In this document: positions 5,512 through 9,039 of the stretch, one piece after another | Numbering within the stretch: position 1 is the first letter of the stretch | How the letters are laid out: the number at the start of each line of letters is the position of its first letter | Assembly (NCBI GenBank): GCA_964372445.1 | Contig: CAYJQO010000025.1 | Location: 1-9,039, forward strand | Source of the DNA: CAYJQO01 sp964372445 | Lineage (GTDB): Bacteria > Patescibacteriota > Minisyncoccia > UBA6257 > GWB1-50-10 | Reading direction: 5' to 3' | DNA: 9,039 nucleotides | The notes under the pieces: model-generated | Told to the model about the DNA's origin: nothing | The model's database searches: none | The model's input: only the letters and a program-made list of their open reading frames with translations | Made by a program: the position numbers and the translations under genes

Positions 5512-5518
5512 CACACCT

Positions 5519-5833
5519 ATGACCATTTTAAAACCATACCCATACCAAGGTGTATCGCGATTCGTAATGGCGTTTTTTGGCGCTCTCCTGCTCGCTGGAG
5601 CCATTTACATTGTGGGATACAATTCGTACGCGTCCAAACGTCACGAAATCAAGGGGCTCAAGGAACGCCTGCTTGCGCTACAAACCGCAAACGTGGATTT
5701 GAAAGATAGCCTATTCCGTCTCATCGATCCGGCGCGCCTCGAGCAGCTAGCCGGTACGCGTGGCCTGGTGCTCGAGCAACGTCCGCAGTACCTTGTCGGG
5801 GCGAGCGTATGGCTATCCGATTCCTCACACTAA
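5519..5833 (+). CDS. ftsL: FtsL/DivIC-like septum protein
   Basis: A 104-residue bitopic protein with a short cytoplasmic N terminus, one membrane helix at about 13-34, and an extracytoplasmic heptad-rich segment at about 38-68 (KRHEIKGLKERLLALQTANV…). This is the layout of FtsL and FtsB/DivIC, which form a coiled-coil complex that links the early divisome to FtsW and FtsI. The sequence is poorly conserved in this family, so the call rests on topology, size and position between rsmH and ftsI, the standard place of ftsL. An AGG at 5506-5508 is a weak ribosome binding site. The last 25 bp overlap the start of ftsI. Confidence 0.8.
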   Translation: MTILKPYPYQGVSRFVMAFFGALLLAGAIYIVGYNSYASKRHEIKGLKERLLALQTANVDLKDSLFRLIDPARLEQLAGTRGLVLEQRPQYLVGASVWLSDSSH

Positions 5834-7443
5834 CAGCGATTTTTGGCTTCCTCTTTGGCCTCGTCGGCTTCAACCTGTACCGCCTCCAGGTTGAGCAACG
5901 TCTCTATTACGTTGAACGAGCGCAGGCTCGCAATGAAACGTTGAAAGCCCTCGAGCTGAGGCGAGGCCAGATCTTTTTCACAGATCGCAGTGGAACCCGG
6001 ATACCTGTTGCCGTGAATCGGGACTACCCGGTGATCTACGCCGTGCCGAAGGAGGTGCGGGACCCGGCCACGGTCGGCGCGCAGCTCTCCTCGATGCTCG
6101 GCCTCGCCATCGGTCCGCTTGAGGTTGCGCTCGGCAACCGGGAAAGCTTGTTCAAGCTGCTTGTCGATAAGGCAGCCACAGCCCAAATCGCTGCCGTGGA
6201 AGCCGAGCGTATTCCGGGAATCTACATTGACCAGAAGCAGTACCGCTACTATCCGTTCGAATCGCTCGGTTCACAGATCTTGGGGTTCGTGGGGGTGAAC
6301 GAGACGCACGACCAGCCCACGGGCCTCTACGGCATCGAAAAGCGAGAGAACGCATCCCTCGCGGAAGGCAGCAGCGTCGCCCTCACCATCGATCGCAACC
6401 TTCAGTCGGAAGCCGAGCAGGTGCTCCAGGCACTCATCGCGGACCAGCAGGCTACCGGGGGGACGATCATTATCGAAGAACCATCAACCGGCAGGATACT
6501 GGCAATGGCCAGTAAGCCAGATTTTAACCCTGACGATTATCAAACGGCACCGGTGAGCCACTACGTGAACCCAGCGGTCCAGCTGGTCTATGAACCAGGG
6601 TCGGCGTTTAAGCCGCTTACGATGGCGGCCGGGATCGACAGTGGCGCACTCACTCCGGAGACGACGTTCGTGGACCGGGGTGCCGTGACGCTGAACGGCA
6701 AGACCATCCGGAACTGGGATTTGAAGGCGTACGGAACGGTGAGCATGACCACGGTGATCGAGCGGTCCATCAATACCGGCGCGGTGTTTGCGGAACAGCA
6801 GGTAGGGCATACCCGCTTCATCGAATACCTCAAGCGGTTCGGGTTCGGGGTACCCACCGGCGTTGATTTGCCTGACGAAGTTGTGGGCAGCATCCATAAC
6901 CTGGAGCGCCGGGATGTCCGCGCCGTTGATTTTGCCACAGCGTCCTTCGGACAGGGTACCGCGGTGACACCATTGCAGCTCGCCGCAGCGTTCTCGGCTA
7001 TCGCCAACGGTGGTGTGCTTATGGAACCCCATGTCGCAGCGGAAGCTGTGCCGCGCATCGTGCGTCGCGTTGTGAGCGAGGAAACGAGCCGTGCGGTCAT
7101 CGGGATGATGGAATCGGCGGTAGAGAAGGCAAAGGTTGCGGCCATCCCGCACTACCGGGTTGCTGGAAAAACCGGTACCGCTTTCATACCCGACTTTGTG
7201 AACGGTGGCTATACAGACGAACTCATCCACACCTACGTTGGCATGGCTCCAGCCAGCGCCCCGCGGTTCGTGCTCCTCATCAAGCTGGACAAACCGAAGG
7301 TCGATGAGCTGGCGGGCGCCACGGTGGTACCGGCCTTCCGCCGACTTGCCTCGTTCATACTCAACTACTATCGGATCCCCCCCGACAAGGTCGACGATGC
7401 CACACCGGTAGCTGCTGCGTTTGCACCATCACCCCAGCGATGA
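5809..7443 (+). CDS. ftsI: Penicillin-binding protein 3-type septal transpeptidase FtsI
   Basis: A class B penicillin-binding protein that cross-links peptidoglycan at the septum by D,D-transpeptidation. The 544 residues contain an N-terminal membrane anchor (about 5-22), a pedestal/dimerisation domain that begins with the usual RRGQIFFTDRSG (51-62), and the transpeptidase domain from about 190. All three active-site motifs are present: Ser265-x-x-Lys268 in EPGSAFKPL (SAFK instead of the common STFK), Ser320-Ile-Asn322, and Lys454-Thr-Gly-Thr457 in AGKTGT. No PASTA domain follows. The start lies 25 bp inside ftsL with a GGGGCGAG stretch upstream, and its TGA overlaps the murF ATG (ATGA), so both junctions look coupled. 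By family knowledge it would be a beta-lactam target. Confidence 0.95.
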   Translation: MAIRFLTLTAIFGFLFGLVGFNLYRLQVEQRLYYVERAQARNETLKALELRRGQIFFTDRSGTRIPVAVNRDYPVIYAVPKEVRDPATVGAQLSSMLGLAIGPLEVALGNRESLFKLLVDKAATAQIAAVEAERIPGIYIDQKQYRYYPFESLGSQILGFVGVNETHDQPTGLYGIEKRENASLAEGSSVALTIDRNLQSEAEQVLQALIADQQATGGTIIIEEPSTGRILAMASKPDFNPDDYQTAPVSHYVNPAVQLVYEPGSAFKPLTMAAGIDSGALTPETTFVDRGAVTLNGKTIRNWDLKAYGTVSMTTVIERSINTGAVFAEQQVGHTRFIEYLKRFGFGVPTGVDLPDEVVGSIHNLERRDVRAVDFATASFGQGTAVTPLQLAAAFSAIANGGVLMEPHVAAEAVPRIVRRVVSEETSRAVIGMMESAVEKAKVAAIPHYRVAGKTGTAFIPDFVNGGYTDELIHTYVGMAPASAPRFVLLIKLDKPKVDELAGATVVPAFRRLASFILNYYRIPPDKVDDATPVAAAFAPSPQR

Positions 7444-8744
7444 AAGTGATCGCCCTATCGCTCTTGAAACAGTTGCTCAAGCTCTTTGCGCGCCTCGCCG
7501 TGGCACGGTACCAGCCAGGCATCGTGGGGGTAACCGGAAACGTCGGTAAAACCTCTACCAAGGAAGCGCTCCGGGTCGTGCTCGGCATTGATCGCCGCGT
7601 TCGCGCCTCCTCGAAGAGTTTCAACAATGAGCTTGGGTTGCCGCTCGCCATTCTCGGGGATTGGGATTCAACCGAGGGACTCCGTTTTTGGGTGCGGGCG
7701 CTCCTCCATGCGCTCCGACAGGTGAGCGTAGGTGTTGCCAACTACCCGGAGCTGATCATCCTCGAGTACGGAGTGGATCGGCCGGGTGACATGCGTCGCC
7801 TGCTTGGCATTGTGCGCCCACACGTGGGAATCTTCACCGCGATGGGTACCATGCCGGTTCACGTTGAATTCTTTCCATCCACCGAAGCGCTCGTACGTGA
7901 GAAAGCAAAGTTTGTGAACCAGCTACCAACGACCGGTTTTGCTATCCTGAATATAGATGACCCCGCGGTGGCTGCCACGAGGAACCAGACGCGGGCTCAC
8001 GTGGTTACGTTTGGATTCTCTTCTGAAGCCGACGTACGAATCAGCACCTGCTCCACCCGTCTTGATGGGAACGGTGCGGTGGTATCATTCAAGCTGACCT
8101 ACGGTGGCAGCGCGGTGCCGGTACGGCTCCCAGGCGTCATAGGCAAAGGGCATGCCTACGCTGCTGCCGCTGCCGCAGCTACGGCACTCGTGTTCGGGAT
8201 GAACCTCGTGCGCATTGCCCAGGCGCTCGAGCGGTATGAGGGGCCGCCGGGGCGCCTGAAGGTCATCCCTGGTATCAAGGGGAGCATTCTCGTCGACGAC
8301 ACCTACAATGCCTCACCGCACGCGCTCCGAGAGGCGCTGGACACGCTTGGGATGCTCCACGCGAAGCGAAAAATTGTGGTGCTCGGTGATATGCTCGAGT
8401 TGGGCACCTTCACCGAAGAGGCCCATAGAGCAGCTGGTCGGCAGGTGGGTGCGGTCGCCGACTACGCCGTCACGGTCGGTGAGCGAGCCAAATTCATAGC
8501 CGAATCGGCGCTCGCGGGTGGGTTCCCGGAGAAAAAGCTTAGCTCGTTCACATCGGTTCGGGAGGCCGGACTCTACCTACAGCGTATGCTCACAGCGGGC
8601 GATGTGGCGCTCATCAAAGGTTCGCAGAGCGTGCGGATGGAGCGTATCGTGAAGGAGGTTATGGCCTCTCCAGCACGAGCGGCAGAGCTCTTGGTTCGCC
8701 AGACTCCCGTATGGCTCTCGAAACCCGGTCTGTACGACGACTAG
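7440..8744 (+). CDS. murF: UDP-MurNAc-tripeptide--D-Ala-D-Ala ligase MurF (N-terminal domain missing)
   Basis: MurF is a cytoplasmic ATP-dependent ligase that adds D-Ala-D-Ala to the UDP-MurNAc-tripeptide. The central Mur ligase domain has the P-loop GVTGNVGKTSTKE (30-42), FNNELGLPL (61-69), ILEYG (107-111) and REKAKF (153-158, candidate carbamylated Lys). The C-terminal domain has GPPGRLKV, VDDTYNASP (285-293), VLGDMLELG (314-322) and the MurF-type KGSQSVRMERIV (393-404). The P-loop lies only 30 residues from the start, while typical MurF has roughly 100 residues before it that bind the UDP-MurNAc peptide. Only a short basic-hydrophobic helix (1-22) is left here. The ATG overlaps the ftsI stop, and no upstream extension is possible without long overlap. 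The DDTYN and KGS motifs favour MurF over MurE or MurC. It is the last gene of the operon. Confidence 0.88.
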   Translation: MKVIALSLLKQLLKLFARLAVARYQPGIVGVTGNVGKTSTKEALRVVLGIDRRVRASSKSFNNELGLPLAILGDWDSTEGLRFWVRALLHALRQVSVGVANYPELIILEYGVDRPGDMRRLLGIVRPHVGIFTAMGTMPVHVEFFPSTEALVREKAKFVNQLPTTGFAILNIDDPAVAATRNQTRAHVVTFGFSSEADVRISTCSTRLDGNGAVVSFKLTYGGSAVPVRLPGVIGKGHAYAAAAAAATALVFGMNLVRIAQALERYEGPPGRLKVIPGIKGSILVDDTYNASPHALREALDTLGMLHAKRKIVVLGDMLELGTFTEEAHRAAGRQVGAVADYAVTVGERAKFIAESALAGGFPEKKLSSFTSVREAGLYLQRMLTAGDVALIKGSQSVRMERIVKEVMASPARAAELLVRQTPVWLSKPGLYDD

Positions 8745-8769
8745 GGCGGGCGTTTTGATTAAACCACCC

Positions 8770-8799
8770 TTGCAGACTGCCGCCCTATCTGGCTACAAT
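8770..8799 (+). promoter_or_regulatory. Sigma70-type promoter of tRNA-Glu
   Basis: TTGCAG (8770-8775) and TACAAT (8794-8799) are separated by 18 bp. The -35 has two mismatches and the -10 one mismatch to consensus. Transcription should begin near 8806, about 50 nt before the tRNA. The spacer contains CCGCCCTA (8780-8787), which is complementary to TAGGGCGG at the end of murF (8742-8749), so a hairpin in the murF read-through transcript would cover this promoter region. Confidence 0.65.
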
Positions 8800-8803
8800 G
8801 TCA

Positions 8804-8854
8804 GCAGGCAGGGGTCCCATCACACGTGGTTCAGGACGCGGCGTCCCCGCCTGC
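8804..8854 (+). other. Hairpin leader immediately 5' of tRNA-Glu
   Basis: GCAGGC (8804-8809) pairs with GCCTGC (8849-8854), and after one bulged A, GGGG (8811-8814) pairs with CCCC (8845-8848). An alternative inner hairpin, GGACGC-G-GCGTCC (8834-8846), competes with the GGGG/CCCC part. The stem spans nearly the whole predicted leader and ends 2 nt before the tRNA. It could affect 5' processing, or be a chance GC-rich fold. Confidence 0.35.
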
Positions 8855-8856
8855 AT

Positions 8857-8934
8857 GCCGCCATCGTCTAGCTCGGCCTAGGACACATGGTTCTCAGCCA
8901 TGGAACCCGGGTTCAAATCCCGGTGGCGGTACCA
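8857..8934 (+). tRNA. tRNA-Glu (anticodon CTC), CCA encoded
   Basis: Acceptor GCCGCCA (8857-8863) pairs with TGGCGGT (8924-8930); the first pair is G1·U72 instead of G-C. The discriminator A8931 is followed by encoded CCA (8932-8934). The D arm is of the Glu type (GTC…GAC). The anticodon stem CATGG/CCATG holds the loop TTCTCAG, with anticodon CTC at 8893-8895. The variable region has 4 nt, and the T arm is CCGGG-TTCAAAT-CCCGG. It decodes GAG. In contrast to tRNA-Val in this window, the CCA is in the genome. Confidence 0.95.
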
Positions 8935-8985
8935 ACGACGAACAGCACCTGGTGAAATTTGTTGTGCGGGGTCAGCCATCAAACA

Positions 8986-9014
8986 CCGGCTCAAATCTCA
9001 AAGATTTGAGCCGG
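8986..9014. repeat. Perfect 13-bp inverted repeat downstream of tRNA-Glu
   Basis: CCGGCTCAAATCT (8986-8998) and AGATTTGAGCCGG (9002-9014) are exact complements around a 3-nt CAA loop. No T run follows on the plus strand (GGAAAGGGG instead), so it is not a standard intrinsic terminator. It is enclosed by GCGGGGT (8966-8972) and ACCCCGC (9032-9038), a possible outer 7-bp stem; the same 3' arm could instead pair with GGGGT at 9020-9024. The window ends one base later, so the full structure may continue. It may terminate or process the tRNA transcript. Confidence 0.55.
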
Positions 9015-9039
9015 GGAAAGGGGTCGGGAAAACCCCGCC

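Noticed and set aside
6484..7230. A long minus-strand frame (248 codons) opposite ftsI.
   Set aside because: ftsI carries all three transpeptidase motifs on the plus strand. The antisense frame is rich in His and Arg with no domain signs, as expected of GC-rich shadows.
8742..8787. TAGGGCGG/CCGCCCTA as an intrinsic terminator of the dcw operon.
   Set aside because: The loop is 30 nt and the 3' arm is followed by TATCTGGC, not a T run. Termination of the operon is therefore unresolved.
8966..9038. A 73-nt segment resembling a tRNA-Leu (7-bp acceptor GCGGGGT/ACCCCGC, D-arm-like AGCC/GGCT, anticodon-like loop CTCAAAG with CAA).
   Set aside because: There is no T8, no GG in the D loop and no TTC T arm. 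The 13-bp perfect hairpin explains the central part better.
1..9039. Search for CRISPR arrays, transposase or integrase genes, toxin-antitoxin pairs and defence systems.
   Set aside because: No regularly spaced repeats, no DDE or recombinase motifs and no paired small toxin-like ORFs are visible. The only mobile-DNA hint is the rplL remnant.

Overview
This looks like chromosomal DNA from a bacterium of the Candidate Phyla Radiation (Patescibacteria, perhaps a Parcubacteria-type lineage). That is an inference from gene style: a compact mraZ-rsmH-ftsL-ftsI-murF cluster, a Mur ligase that begins almost directly at its P-loop, and an unusual ParB-family protein. TGA is used as a stop by mraZ and ftsI, so the standard bacterial code applies and the UGA=Gly code of Gracilibacteria does not. 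Taxonomy was not checked by any search.

Left segment (about 1-2260). It looks more AT-rich by eye than the rest. It holds the 3' part of an AI-2E-family membrane protein, a small overlapping membrane ORF, a secreted subtilisin-like protease and a strong hairpin terminator. Immediately after comes a headless 3' tail of rplL (ribosomal protein L7/L12, about 21 codons plus stop), a long inverted repeat and a tRNA-Val(CAC). The rplL remnant marks a junction: either accessory DNA was inserted there or the contig is misjoined.

Middle segment (2540-3980). Downstream of tRNA-Val is a stretch that can fold into a four-helix, cloverleaf-like RNA, followed by a perfect 12-bp palindrome and an orphan ParB/Spo0J-family gene with an insertion in its N-terminal domain. 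A textbook intrinsic terminator closes this unit.

Right segment (3981-9039). An intergenic region with DnaA-box-like sequences leads into a clear sigma70-type promoter. An array of TGGGN-type MraZ boxes at a 10-bp period lies just downstream, in front of the division and cell-wall (dcw) operon. The five genes are tightly packed (1-bp, 25-bp and 4-bp overlaps and one 7-bp gap), so they are likely one transcript. MraZ would autoregulate it, RsmH methylates 16S rRNA, FtsL and FtsI act at the septum, and MurF completes the muramyl-pentapeptide precursor. murE does not lie between ftsI and murF, and mraY does not follow. After murF come a promoter, a structured leader and tRNA-Glu(CTC), then a perfect 13-bp stem hairpin at the window end.

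I see no CRISPR array, transposase, integrase or defence system. The points most worth checking are the MraZ/DnaA box overlap, the rplL-tail junction, the structured element upstream of the ParB-like gene, and the MurF without its N-terminal substrate domain.
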